Shown here in pieces: positions 8,489-16,153 of a DNA stretch of 64,000 bases. Position 1 is the first letter of the stretch. Every line of letters begins with the position of its first letter. Both the position numbers and the translations under genes were made by a program. The notes below the pieces were generated by a model. That model had not been told where the DNA came from. It did not search any database and worked only from the letters and a program-made list of their open reading frames with translations. The DNA comes from Rhodococcus sp. 06-462-5 (lineage in GTDB: Bacteria; Actinomycetota; Actinomycetes; Mycobacteriales; Mycobacteriaceae), in assembly GCF_002258315.1 (NCBI RefSeq), contig NZ_NOYD01000050.1:310001-374000 (forward strand), given 5' to 3'.

Positions 8489-8941
8489 ATGCCGACCTGG
8501 GGATGGTTCATCGTGGCGTTGGTCCTCGTCGACGCCGCGGTGCTCGCGGCGTGGCTGTTGGCCCGCAAGAAGCCCGGCTCGTCCCCGGAGACATCACGCA
8601 ACATCATGCTCGTCGGTCTCGACGAGAGCGCCCGCGCAGACATTCATCAACTGCTCGCTGCCAACAAGAAGGTCCAGGCCATCAAGGTCTTCCGTGAACG
8701 AACAGGTGCCGGGCTCCTCGACGCGAAGAACGCGATCGACAGCGTGCAGCGCGGCGAGCCGTTTCCGTCCTCGGCCACCATCACCGACGCCGCGCAATCC
8801 GCTCCGACACCCTGGGACGATCTGATCCCGCGGTTGCAGTCGCTGAAATCGGAGGGCAAGGCGATCTCGGCCATCAAACTGCTGCGCGACCGAACCGGTC
8901 TGTCGTTGCGCGATGCCAAGAACGCAGTGGATCTGCTGTGA
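8489..8941 (+). CDS. Membrane-anchored protein with two ribosomal L7/L12 C-terminal-like modules
   Basis: 150 residues. A single N-terminal membrane helix (about 5-25) is followed by a basic turn ARKKPG. Two similar modules follow at about 47-89 and 110-150. Each carries the L7/L12 CTD hallmark helix: AIKVFRERTGAGLLDAKNAI at about 64-83 and AIKLLRDRTGLSLRDAKNAV at about 128-147. In ribosomes this surface recruits translation factors. A membrane-tethered tandem copy outside the ribosome has no function known to me. Its stop overlaps the GNAT start (GTGA), so the two are coupled, and acetylation of one partner by the other is conceivable but unproven. Confidence 0.85.
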   Translation: MPTWGWFIVALVLVDAAVLAAWLLARKKPGSSPETSRNIMLVGLDESARADIHQLLAANKKVQAIKVFRERTGAGLLDAKNAIDSVQRGEPFPSSATITDAAQSAPTPWDDLIPRLQSLKSEGKAISAIKLLRDRTGLSLRDAKNAVDLL

Positions 8942-9465
8942 CCGTGCGCGTGGCAGCACTCGCCGATGCACATCGCGTCGCCGAGGTGGCCGCGTCGACC
9001 TTTCCGCTCGCCTGCCCGCCGGGAACCCGGCCCGAGGACATCGAGCAGTTCATCTCGAATGTGCTGTCGGCCGAGCACTTCGAGAACTACATCGCCGACG
9101 CGACCAGAACGGTCCTCGTCGACGAGACGGCAGGCGCAGACGTGGTGGGCTACGCGATGCTCGTGTCCGGGACTCCCACGGACCCGGACATTCGCGCGGC
9201 CCTCTCGCACCAGCCGACCATGGAGATCAGCAAACTCTATGTGCAACCGACCCAGCACGGCAGCGGAGCCGCGGGCCGATTGATGTCGTCGTCGCTGTCT
9301 CACGCCCGCGACTCCGGTTGTGCCGCAGCATGGTTGGGCGTCAATCAGCAGAACGTGCGGGCGCAGAAGTTCTACACCAAGCACGGATTCGAGATCGTGG
9401 GCACCAAGACGTTCGTCGTCGGAGTCCAGACGCACGACGACTACGTGATGCAGGTGACGCTGTGA
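8938..9465 (+). CDS. GNAT-family N-acetyltransferase
   Basis: 175-residue acetyltransferase. The acetyl-CoA-binding motif A region is visible as ISKLYVQPTQHGSGAAGRLM (Q-x-x-G-x-G/A-type loop), and AWLGVNQQNVRAQKFYTKHGF is the typical motif B ending in FYxKxGF. By position it matches Rv2669. The GTG start overlaps the previous stop by 4 nt. It is convergent with zapE, with only 7 nt between the stops. The substrate cannot be inferred; the closeness of this gene to the L7/L12-like protein recalls RimL-type acetylation of L12. Confidence 0.88.
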   Translation: MTVRVAALADAHRVAEVAASTFPLACPPGTRPEDIEQFISNVLSAEHFENYIADATRTVLVDETAGADVVGYAMLVSGTPTDPDIRAALSHQPTMEISKLYVQPTQHGSGAAGRLMSSSLSHARDSGCAAAWLGVNQQNVRAQKFYTKHGFEIVGTKTFVVGVQTHDDYVMQVTL

Positions 9466-9472
9466 CGACCGC

Positions 9473-10486
9473 TCAGCCGACTGCAGCGAAACGAGACAAC
9501 GCGAGCAGACGCGAGGTGGCGCGCAGGTACTTCTTGCGGTAGCCGCCTGCCAACATCTCCTCGGTGAAGATCTCGTCGAGCTTGCCGCCCGAGGCCGTCA
9601 CCGGGATGCCCGCGTCGTACAGGCGGTCGGCGAGGACGACCAGGCGCAGAGCGATGGCCTGATCCGACGCCGGGTGCACGTTCTTCAGGAACACCGCAGG
9701 AATGCCGTCGAGCAACTTGCCGTAGCGCGAAGGGTGCAGCGTGCTCAGATGCGCCAGCAGCTCGTCGAAGTCGTCCAACGTTGCGCCCTCGACGGTGTCG
9801 GCGCGGTCGATCAGCTCGGACTCGGACGTGGGCTCGGGAGCCGGGGGCAGATCGCGGTGGCGGTAGTCGGGTCCGTCGACCCGGATGGACTCGAAGATCG
9901 AGCCGAGTTTCTTGATCTCCCGCATGAAGTCCTCGGCAGCGAAGCGGCCCTCACCGAGCTGCCCGGGCAAGGTGTTCGACGTCGCGACGATGGACACTCC
10001 GCGCTGCGAGAGCTCGGAGAGCAACCGAGAGACCAACATCGTGTCGCCGGGATCGTCGAGCTCGAACTCGTCGATGCACAGCACGCTGTGGTTCGAGAGT
10101 TCTTCGAGGGCCTTGTTGAAGCCCAGAGCGCCGACCACGTGGGTGAGTTCGACGAACGTGCCGAACGCCTTGGGCTCGGGAACGCTGTGGTAGATCGAGG
10201 CGAGCAGGTGGGTCTTGCCGACGCCGAAGCCGCCGTCGAGGTACAGACCTGCACCGATGGCCGGAGTCTTCTTGCCGAAGAGACCGCGCTTGCCCTTGCC
10301 GCGGATCTTCTGCACCTTGTTCGCGAACTCCTCGGCCTTCGCGACCGCAGCAGCCTGCGTCGGCTCCTTGGGGTCGGGAATGTACGAGGAGAAACTGACG
10401 TCGTCGAACATCGCCGGCGGGACCATCTGCGCGATCAACTGATCGGAGGGGACCACGGGATTTCGGTCGACAAGGCGTGCGGGCAT
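9473..10486 (-). CDS. zapE: Cell division protein ZapE (AFG1-like AAA+ ATPase)
   Basis: 337-residue AFG1-family ATPase. In E. coli ZapE associates with the Z-ring and affects FtsZ assembly under stress. Walker A is GGFGVGKT (about 85-92), Walker B is VLCIDEFELDD (about 135-145), and a sensor-like VATSNTLP follows. ATG at 10486 (MPARLVDRNPVVP) matches the family start better than an ATG 36 nt upstream. TACGCT on the minus strand (10493-10498) is 6 nt before the ATG with no ribosome-binding site, predicting a leaderless mRNA. It is divergent from the reductase gene and syntenic with Rv2670c. Confidence 0.92.
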   Translation of the reverse strand: MPARLVDRNPVVPSDQLIAQMVPPAMFDDVSFSSYIPDPKEPTQAAAVAKAEEFANKVQKIRGKGKRGLFGKKTPAIGAGLYLDGGFGVGKTHLLASIYHSVPEPKAFGTFVELTHVVGALGFNKALEELSNHSVLCIDEFELDDPGDTMLVSRLLSELSQRGVSIVATSNTLPGQLGEGRFAAEDFMREIKKLGSIFESIRVDGPDYRHRDLPPAPEPTSESELIDRADTVEGATLDDFDELLAHLSTLHPSRYGKLLDGIPAVFLKNVHPASDQAIALRLVVLADRLYDAGIPVTASGGKLDEIFTEEMLAGGYRKKYLRATSRLLALSRFAAVG

Positions 10487-10520
10487 TTGTCGAGCGTAAC
10501 GACGTGGTCTGATCTCTCTC

Positions 10521-11309
10521 ATGCAGCTTCTCCATATTGGGACCTACTTCACATCGGAGCAGGCAACCGAGTCCGCGCCCACCGTCGGATCGACACTCGA
10601 CGACGACGCCCTCCGCGCCCTGCACGCGTATCCGACCGAGCTGGACCGGCCGTGGATCCGTACCAACTTCGTCGCCAGCATCGACGGATCGGTCACCGCG
10701 AACGGTAAGTCGGCGGGCCTGGGAACCCCCGCGGACAGTCGCCTGTTCGGCATTCTGCGAGAACTGTGCGACGCGGTCCTGGTCGGTGCCGGAACCGCTC
10801 GCGCCGAGAACTACGGCGGCGTCTCGCTGTCCGCCGAGGCGAAGGCACGGCGGGTGGCCGGCGGACTCGAACCGGTTCCGACGATCGTAGTGGTCACCGC
10901 GTCCGGTTCGATCGACGCAGATTCTCGATTGATCACCGACACCGAGGTGCAGCCGGTGGTGCTGACCTCGGCCGCGGCGGACGGCTCGAAAGTGGCCGCG
11001 CTTCGTTCGGCGGGTGCGACGGTGATCGAGGTGTCCGGCGAATCGGTGTCGACCGGCGACATCGTTGCGACGCTCACCGACCTCGGGTTCCGCCGCATCC
11101 TGTGCGAGGGCGGACCGGGACTGTTCGGGCAACTGGTCTCCGACGGGGCGGCGGACGATCTGTGTCTGACGATCTCGCCGATGCTCGTCGCCGGAGAAGC
11201 GGGCCGTATCGCCCACGCAGGCGACGCGTCCGACACGCCGATGCACCGGGCACACGTTCTGGGTGATGAGGACGGAACGCTGCTCACGCGCTGGGTGCGT
11301 CGCCCATGA
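10521..11309 (+). CDS. RibD C-terminal-domain pyrimidine reductase family protein
   Basis: 262-residue NADPH-dependent reductase of the RibD C-terminal/dihydrofolate-reductase-like fold. Visible are NFVASIDGSVTANGKS (substrate-binding loop), DAVLVGAGTARAENYG and ILCEGGPGLFGQLV, all typical of the family. The deaminase domain of full RibD is absent. The M. tuberculosis counterpart Rv2671 has been reported to substitute partly for dihydrofolate reductase, so either riboflavin or folate chemistry is possible. It is divergent from zapE with 34 nt between start codons, and the downstream hydrolase starts 46 nt after its stop. Confidence 0.88.
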   Translation: MQLLHIGTYFTSEQATESAPTVGSTLDDDALRALHAYPTELDRPWIRTNFVASIDGSVTANGKSAGLGTPADSRLFGILRELCDAVLVGAGTARAENYGGVSLSAEAKARRVAGGLEPVPTIVVVTASGSIDADSRLITDTEVQPVVLTSAAADGSKVAALRSAGATVIEVSGESVSTGDIVATLTDLGFRRILCEGGPGLFGQLVSDGAADDLCLTISPMLVAGEAGRIAHAGDASDTPMHRAHVLGDEDGTLLTRWVRRP

Positions 11310-11355
11310 GCAGCGCGCCGTCCGGCATCGATCGAAAAGTCGATAGCCTCGCACG

Positions 11356-12918
11356 GTGACGCAGAAACGAACGTTGCTCGCCGCGGTCCTCGTCCTCGCC
11401 ACGATGTGCGCTGCCTGTGGCGCCGGCCCGTCGATCCGACCCGACGTCGCGGTCGAACAACGCTCCCCCGGTCAGCCGGCCGAGCCCTCGCCGGACACGC
11501 CACCGGAACCGGTCGCACTGGCCGTGCCGACCACCGATCTCCCCTGGGCCGACTGCACCGCAGCCACACTCGGCACGTTCGGACTCACCTCCACCACTCC
11601 CGGCCTGATACTCGAATGCGCAGAGTACGAAGCCGACGTCGATGCCAGCGGCCAGATGTTCGGCACCTTCGCCGTCGGCGCACTGCGAGCCCGACTCGAC
11701 AGAACACCCACCGATGCGGGACCGCTGGTGTTCACGTCCGGTTCGGATCGGTCCTCGATCGCCACGTTGGCCACGATGGCCGCAGGCCCGCTCGCGACGC
11801 TGCTCGAGGCGCATCCCATCGTCGCGGTGGATCGACGCGGCATCGGCCGATCCACCGCCGTCGTCTGCATCGACGCGACGACCAAAACGGACGTCGACGC
11901 GCTGGGGCAGTTCACCAGATCCGATGCCGACGCAGTCGACCGCGCTGTCGACGCCGGTCGTGACGCCACGATCGAGTGCACCGACACGTTGCAACCGCAG
12001 GAGCTCGCGTTCGGAACCACCTACGCCGCCGACGATCTGGAGCGCCTACGACAACTCTGGGGTGTGGAACAGATAGGCCTGATCGGCTCGGGCAACGGCG
12101 CGCTCACCGCATTGGCCTACGCGGCGAAGTTTCCGGCCAACATCTCGCGCCTGATCCTCGATTCGCCGACCGGCGTGGGGGGAGATCAGATCACGTTGGC
12201 CGAGCAGCGGACGCAGGGCAAGGAAGCAGCCTTCAGAGCGTTCGCGCAGCGATGCGTCGCGCTGAACTGCACTCTCGGTAGCGATCCGACGGCCGCCGTC
12301 GACCAGCTGCTCCGACGCGCTGCCGGTGGCGAATTCTCACCGCTGTCCACCCACGAGATTCTCGACGGCATCACCTTCGCCCTGGCATCGACAGCAGGCG
12401 ACGCGTCGTCTCGGGCCACCGGGCTCGCCACCGCCCTGTCCTCGGCCGCCGGGTCCGACACCACCGCGCTGTCGGCCCTCGCCGAACAGGGTCGCAACGC
12501 CTACGGCACCGACGGGCAGTTCGTGTCTCGGTGCACGGACGGGCAGCAGTGGCCGTCGCCGCAGGGCGTTCGCGACCTGACGGCACAGTGGACCGACCGC
12601 TATCCCATCTACGGCACCGACGCTGCTCTGACGGCGCTGCTGTGCTCGTCCTGGCCGACGGCTCCGTCCACTCCGCTACCCACCTCCCTGGACGTTCCGG
12701 TGTTGGTCCTGTCCAACCCAGGCGACCCGATCGTCGGCAACGGCGGACTGTCCTCGGTCACCGGGTTGGTCGGGGCGACCGGTGCAGGCGTCGCCTCGGC
12801 CGCGTGGCAGGGCAGCGGGCATCCGAGCCTCGGTGGATCGCAGTGTCTGCAGAGCGCTGCGGTGAACTACGCACGCGACACCGCACTTCCGGTGGACGGC
12901 ACCGTCTGCCCCGCCTGA
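11356..12918 (+). CDS. Exported TAP-like alpha/beta hydrolase without the usual serine nucleophile
   Basis: 520 residues, syntenic with Rv2672. The N-terminus has a basic start, a hydrophobic core (7-17) and CAAC at 18-21, a possible lipobox although the -3 residue is Cys. A Pro-rich linker (about 38-57) precedes an alpha/beta hydrolase domain and a TAP-like C-terminal domain ending in TVCPA. Asp457 (NPGDPIVG) and His489 (GSGHPSL) of the triad are present, but the nucleophile elbow reads GSGNG (244-248), with Gly246 where GxSxG enzymes have Ser. A non-catalytic or altered enzyme is therefore possible. The GTG start lies 46 nt after the reductase gene. Confidence 0.85.
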   Translation: MTQKRTLLAAVLVLATMCAACGAGPSIRPDVAVEQRSPGQPAEPSPDTPPEPVALAVPTTDLPWADCTAATLGTFGLTSTTPGLILECAEYEADVDASGQMFGTFAVGALRARLDRTPTDAGPLVFTSGSDRSSIATLATMAAGPLATLLEAHPIVAVDRRGIGRSTAVVCIDATTKTDVDALGQFTRSDADAVDRAVDAGRDATIECTDTLQPQELAFGTTYAADDLERLRQLWGVEQIGLIGSGNGALTALAYAAKFPANISRLILDSPTGVGGDQITLAEQRTQGKEAAFRAFAQRCVALNCTLGSDPTAAVDQLLRRAAGGEFSPLSTHEILDGITFALASTAGDASSRATGLATALSSAAGSDTTALSALAEQGRNAYGTDGQFVSRCTDGQQWPSPQGVRDLTAQWTDRYPIYGTDAALTALLCSSWPTAPSTPLPTSLDVPVLVLSNPGDPIVGNGGLSSVTGLVGATGAGVASAAWQGSGHPSLGGSQCLQSAAVNYARDTALPVDGTVCPA

Positions 12919-12981
12919 ACCGGGTACCCATCGCGGGGTGTCCGTCGCCGGTACGGTCACCGCCTCGGGTACCGTTCCCGG

Positions 12982-14220
12982 GTGTCACTTAGCTTTCTGG
13001 AGCCGCGGTCAGGGCGGACGACCGCCGAGGTAATCAAGTACGCCCTGTGGCCGATCGCCATCATGACCGTCATCCAGCGCGTGGTGATCAAAGCGGTCAA
13101 CGGAGACATCACCAACGACTTCAACCCGGTGTACAGCGCCGCCCTGGCATTCCTCAACCGCCAGCCGGTGTACACGGCGAACTTCGACTCGGTCGATCCG
13201 CACTACCTGTACCAACCGAGCGCAACGATGCTGCTCTCCCCCATTGCCGTCATCGACCCCGAGCGGTCCCGCTGGCTGTTCATCATCGCCAGCACCGTCG
13301 CGATTCTGCTGGCGCTGTACATCCTGTTGCGCATCTTCGGATTCCGGCTCGATTCGGTAGCCGCCCCCGCTCTCCTGCTGGCCGCCTTCGTCAGCGAAAC
13401 CGTCACCAACACGTTGGTGTTCACCAACTTCAACGGCTTCGTGCTTCTCGGCGAGGTGGCCTTCCTCGGTTTTCTCCTCCAACGCAAGGACCTGTCGGCG
13501 GGCGTCGCCATGGGTCTGACTCTGGCGATCAAACCGATGCTCGCGCCGCTGCTGTTGCTTCCACTGATGACGCGTCAGTGGAAGGTCTTCATCACCTCGA
13601 TCGCGATCCCCGTGGTGATGATGGCCATCGCCTGGCCGCTGTCGGTGGATCCGATGAACTTCATCGACCGGACGCTGCCGTACCTGCTGCAGACTCGCGA
13701 CTACTTCAACAGCGCTGTCGTCGGAAACGGCCGCTACTACGGTGTTCCCGAACTCCTCACCCTCGGAATCCGAGCGGTCCTGGGAATCATGGTTCTGATT
13801 TCGCTGTGGCTGCTCTACCGGTACTGCCGCGAGGATCGACTGTTCTTCTTCGCGACCACCTCGGGGTTGATCCTCACCGCGCACTGGCTGCTGGGCTCGC
13901 TCGGCCAGATGTACTACTCGATGATGCTGTTCCCGCTGCTGATGACCGTCGTGCTGAAGAACTCGGTACTGCGCAACTGGCCCGCCTGGCTCGCGATCTA
14001 CGGATTCATGAACTACGACCGATGGCTCTCGGGGCGCTGGATCGAAACCGGTCGCGCCTTGGACTACCTGCGCACCACATTCGGCTGGGCACTGCTGATC
14101 GTCGTCATCTTCGGGGTCCTCGTCGGGCGCTGGTTCGCCGCACGGAGCGAAGGGCGGTTGGAGGACGGAATCGAACCCAGCTACCTGTTGCCGAGCGCTC
14201 CACCAGCGAAAACGGCATAG
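12982..14220 (+). CDS. aftC: Alpha-(1->3)-arabinofuranosyltransferase AftC
   Basis: 412-residue GT-C/GT87 membrane glycosyltransferase. AftC adds branching alpha-1,3-arabinofuranose from decaprenylphosphoryl-arabinose to arabinogalactan and LAM on the outer membrane face. About ten hydrophobic segments are visible. The first extracytoplasmic loop carries the acidic site TNDFNPVY (about residues 45-52), the expected catalytic region of GT-C enzymes. It follows the Rv2672-like gene and precedes msrB, as Rv2673 does. The GTG start at 12982 is preceded by TACCGT (12970-12975) at 6 nt with no ribosome-binding site, so it is probably leaderless. Confidence 0.9.
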   Translation: MSLSFLEPRSGRTTAEVIKYALWPIAIMTVIQRVVIKAVNGDITNDFNPVYSAALAFLNRQPVYTANFDSVDPHYLYQPSATMLLSPIAVIDPERSRWLFIIASTVAILLALYILLRIFGFRLDSVAAPALLLAAFVSETVTNTLVFTNFNGFVLLGEVAFLGFLLQRKDLSAGVAMGLTLAIKPMLAPLLLLPLMTRQWKVFITSIAIPVVMMAIAWPLSVDPMNFIDRTLPYLLQTRDYFNSAVVGNGRYYGVPELLTLGIRAVLGIMVLISLWLLYRYCREDRLFFFATTSGLILTAHWLLGSLGQMYYSMMLFPLLMTVVLKNSVLRNWPAWLAIYGFMNYDRWLSGRWIETGRALDYLRTTFGWALLIVVIFGVLVGRWFAARSEGRLEDGIEPSYLLPSAPPAKTA

Positions 14221-14247
14221 CCCGACAAATCGTATTAGCGTGTGAGC

Positions 14248-14676
14248 ATGAGTTCAGCTACCGACAACAATTCCGCCCCGGCCGTCCAGCTCACCGATGC
14301 GCAGTGGCGCGAGAAGCTCACCCCCGAGGAGTACGCGGTGCTGCGGCAGGCGGGCACCGAACGCCCCGGCGTCGGCGAATACACCGATACGACCACCGAG
14401 GGCATCTACGAATGCCGTGCCTGCGGTGCCGAACTGTTCCGTAGCACCGAGAAGTTCGAATCGCACTGCGGCTGGCCGTCCTTCTTCGACCCGGCCGACA
14501 GCGACGCCGTCATCCTCAAAGAGGACACCACGCTCGGAATGCGCCGAGTCGAGGTCGTCTGCCGCACCTGCCACAGCCACCTCGGCCACGTCTTCGAGGG
14601 CGAGGGCTACCCCACGCCGACCGACCAGCGGTACTGCATCAACTCGATTTCGTTGACCCTCAAGCCTGCATCCTGA
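14248..14676 (+). CDS. msrB: Peptide-methionine (R)-S-oxide reductase MsrB
   Basis: 142-residue enzyme that reduces methionine-R-sulfoxide in proteins. The two zinc-binding CxxC motifs are CRAC and CRTC, the catalytic Cys lies in RYCINS near the C-terminus, and HCGWPSFF is the conserved substrate-site segment. The start is uncertain between ATG 14248 and GTG 14242 two codons upstream; TATTAG (14233-14238) favours a transcription start at or just before the ATG. It is syntenic with Rv2674. The following 129 nt up to 14805 hold no gene but include the AT-rich regulatory stretch listed separately. Confidence 0.94.
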   Translation: MSSATDNNSAPAVQLTDAQWREKLTPEEYAVLRQAGTERPGVGEYTDTTTEGIYECRACGAELFRSTEKFESHCGWPSFFDPADSDAVILKEDTTLGMRRVEVVCRTCHSHLGHVFEGEGYPTPTDQRYCINSISLTLKPAS

Positions 14677-14762
14677 TCGTCCCCCCAAAGCCGGAGATCG
14701 CCCTGCCGAACTGCGAGCCATGAACTGCGGATGCGTCGAAACGCAGTCCGAGACTTCCTGAA

Positions 14763-14802
14763 TTTACTTTTGTTTTGCTTAATACATAGAGTAAATTTTA
14801 CT
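14763..14802 (+). promoter_or_regulatory. AT-rich promoter/operator with TTTACT half-sites before the pyruvyl-transferase gene
   Basis: TTTACT (14763-14768) is followed, after a -10-like TACATA (14783-14788), by the perfect palindrome AGTAAA-T-TTTACT (14790-14802), whose last base is 3 nt before the ATG. Three copies of the same 6-mer in 40 nt, with two overlapping the expected transcription start, look like a repressor operator. The stretch is strikingly AT-rich compared with the GC-rich DNA around it. Confidence 0.5.
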
Positions 14803-14805
14803 GTC

Positions 14806-15618
14806 ATGGCTACGTCGATCAAGACTTTCTGGTGGCGCCAGGTGAAACTGACCGGCGTCAAACCCAACTTCGGCGACGAACTGACGCCCGGACTGGTGAG
14901 ATCACTGTTCGGACAGAAATGCTCCTGGCGTCGTGCGAAGCGAAGCGACATGATCGGGGCAGGTTCCACTCTCGAAATGGTCCAGCTCATGCAGGCGCGG
15001 AAGGGTCTCAAGGTCTGGGGTTCGGGATTCATGCTCAGCGAGACTGCCCACGAAAAAGACTTCAGCTACCCAGACTTCGACTTCTACGCTGTGCGCGGGC
15101 ATCTGTCGTTGAGTCGCATCGAGTCCGAGCGCAAGGTCGCGGTCGGGGACCCCGGGCTTCTGGCGAACAGGGTCTATTCACGCTCCCAGCCGGTACCTGG
15201 TCGAATCGGTCTCGTTTACCACTGGGTGCACAAGAAGGATCCTGTAGTGCTCGCGCTTGCGCGAGAAAAGAACGTCACGTTGATCGACCCGTCCCGAAAG
15301 CCGGCCAAGGTCATCGCCGACATCACCGCATGCGACTTCGTGATGTCCACGAGTCTGCACGGCTTGATCGTCGCTGACTCGTACGGCATCCCCAACGCGT
15401 GGATAAAACTGCCACAGGACATAGGCGGCAACGGATACAAATTCGACGACTACTACTCCGCTTTCGACCGGCAAGCGCTCCAACATCCGTCGGACCTTGC
15501 GCGGGATAACGAGAAAATCGCGCAGCTTCGGAAGGACTATCGACCGATCCCGAATCTGACGGAAATCCAAGACGATCTGATCGCCGCATTTCCGTTCGCT
15601 CCGCGCTACACGGCCTGA
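14806..15618 (+). CDS. Polysaccharide pyruvyl transferase family protein
   Basis: 270-residue protein of the ExoV/CsaB-type pyruvyl transferase family, whose members ketalise sugars in exopolysaccharides or cell-wall polymers using phosphoenolpyruvate. Family features are NFGDELTPGLVRSLFG near the N-terminus, the Gly-rich DMIGAGSTLEM, VWGSGFM, YAVRGHLSLSR, VGDPGLL and the conserved STSLHGLIVADSYGIP. ATG at 14806 is chosen over an upstream in-frame ATG at 14731 because the family match begins at about TFWWRQV and the promoter sits in between. It is not expected here from the M. tuberculosis order, which suggests an insertion between msrB and the heme block. Confidence 0.8.
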   Translation: MATSIKTFWWRQVKLTGVKPNFGDELTPGLVRSLFGQKCSWRRAKRSDMIGAGSTLEMVQLMQARKGLKVWGSGFMLSETAHEKDFSYPDFDFYAVRGHLSLSRIESERKVAVGDPGLLANRVYSRSQPVPGRIGLVYHWVHKKDPVVLALAREKNVTLIDPSRKPAKVIADITACDFVMSTSLHGLIVADSYGIPNAWIKLPQDIGGNGYKFDDYYSAFDRQALQHPSDLARDNEKIAQLRKDYRPIPNLTEIQDDLIAAFPFAPRYTA

Positions 15619-15694
15619 ATTCAGCAGGCCGAGAACAGAGCTGAACATCGTTAGCACCACTCGTTCGCCTGCTCCGACGGTGCATACTGTGAGC

Positions 15695-16153
15695 ATGCGC
15701 ACTTTCACTTCACCAGAGCAGATCAAAGCGGCCGTCGGCGAAGACCTGGGCACCAGCGATTGGTTGCAGATCACCCAGGAGCGGGTGAACACCTTCGCCG
15801 ACGCCACCGGCGATCATCAGTGGATTCACGTCGACGTCGAGCGGGCGAAGAAGGAAAGCCCGTTCGGCGCGCCCATCGCCCACGGATTTCTGAGCCTGTC
15901 GCTGGTGTCGATGCTCAACTGGCAGATCTACACCATCGAGAACACCAAGCTCGGAATCAACTACGGCTCCAACAAGGTTCGCTTCATCAACCCGGTGAAG
16001 GTCGGAGCCCACGTGCGTCTGCAGACCACCCTCGTCTCCGTCGAGGACGTGTCCGGCGGAGCACTGCAGATGGTGACGGCGGGAACGTTGCAGATCGAGG
16101 GCGAGGACAAGCCCGCCCTCGTCGCCGAGATCATCTCTCGCGTCGTGTTCTGA
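15695..16153 (+). CDS. htdZ: MaoC-like (R)-specific enoyl-CoA hydratase, HtdZ type
   Basis: 152-residue hotdog-fold hydratase. The hydratase-2 motif is clear as FADATGDHQWIHVD (Asp and His catalytic), followed by PIAHGFLSLSL and the overlapping-loop INYGSNKVRF. It closely resembles M. tuberculosis Rv0130 (HtdZ), a short monofunctional (R)-hydratase. ATG at 15695 is favoured over an in-frame GTG 15 nt upstream because CATACT (15683-15688) lies 6 nt before it, predicting a leaderless transcript. Its 3' end overlaps the convergent bisC gene by 23 nt. Confidence 0.9.
   Translation: MRTFTSPEQIKAAVGEDLGTSDWLQITQERVNTFADATGDHQWIHVDVERAKKESPFGAPIAHGFLSLSLVSMLNWQIYTIENTKLGINYGSNKVRFINPVKVGAHVRLQTTLVSVEDVSGGALQMVTAGTLQIEGEDKPALVAEIISRVVF

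Noticed and set aside
14724..14747. Terminator after msrB
   Set aside because: ACTGCG/CGCAGT forms only a 6-bp stem with a 12-nt loop and no adjacent T-run.
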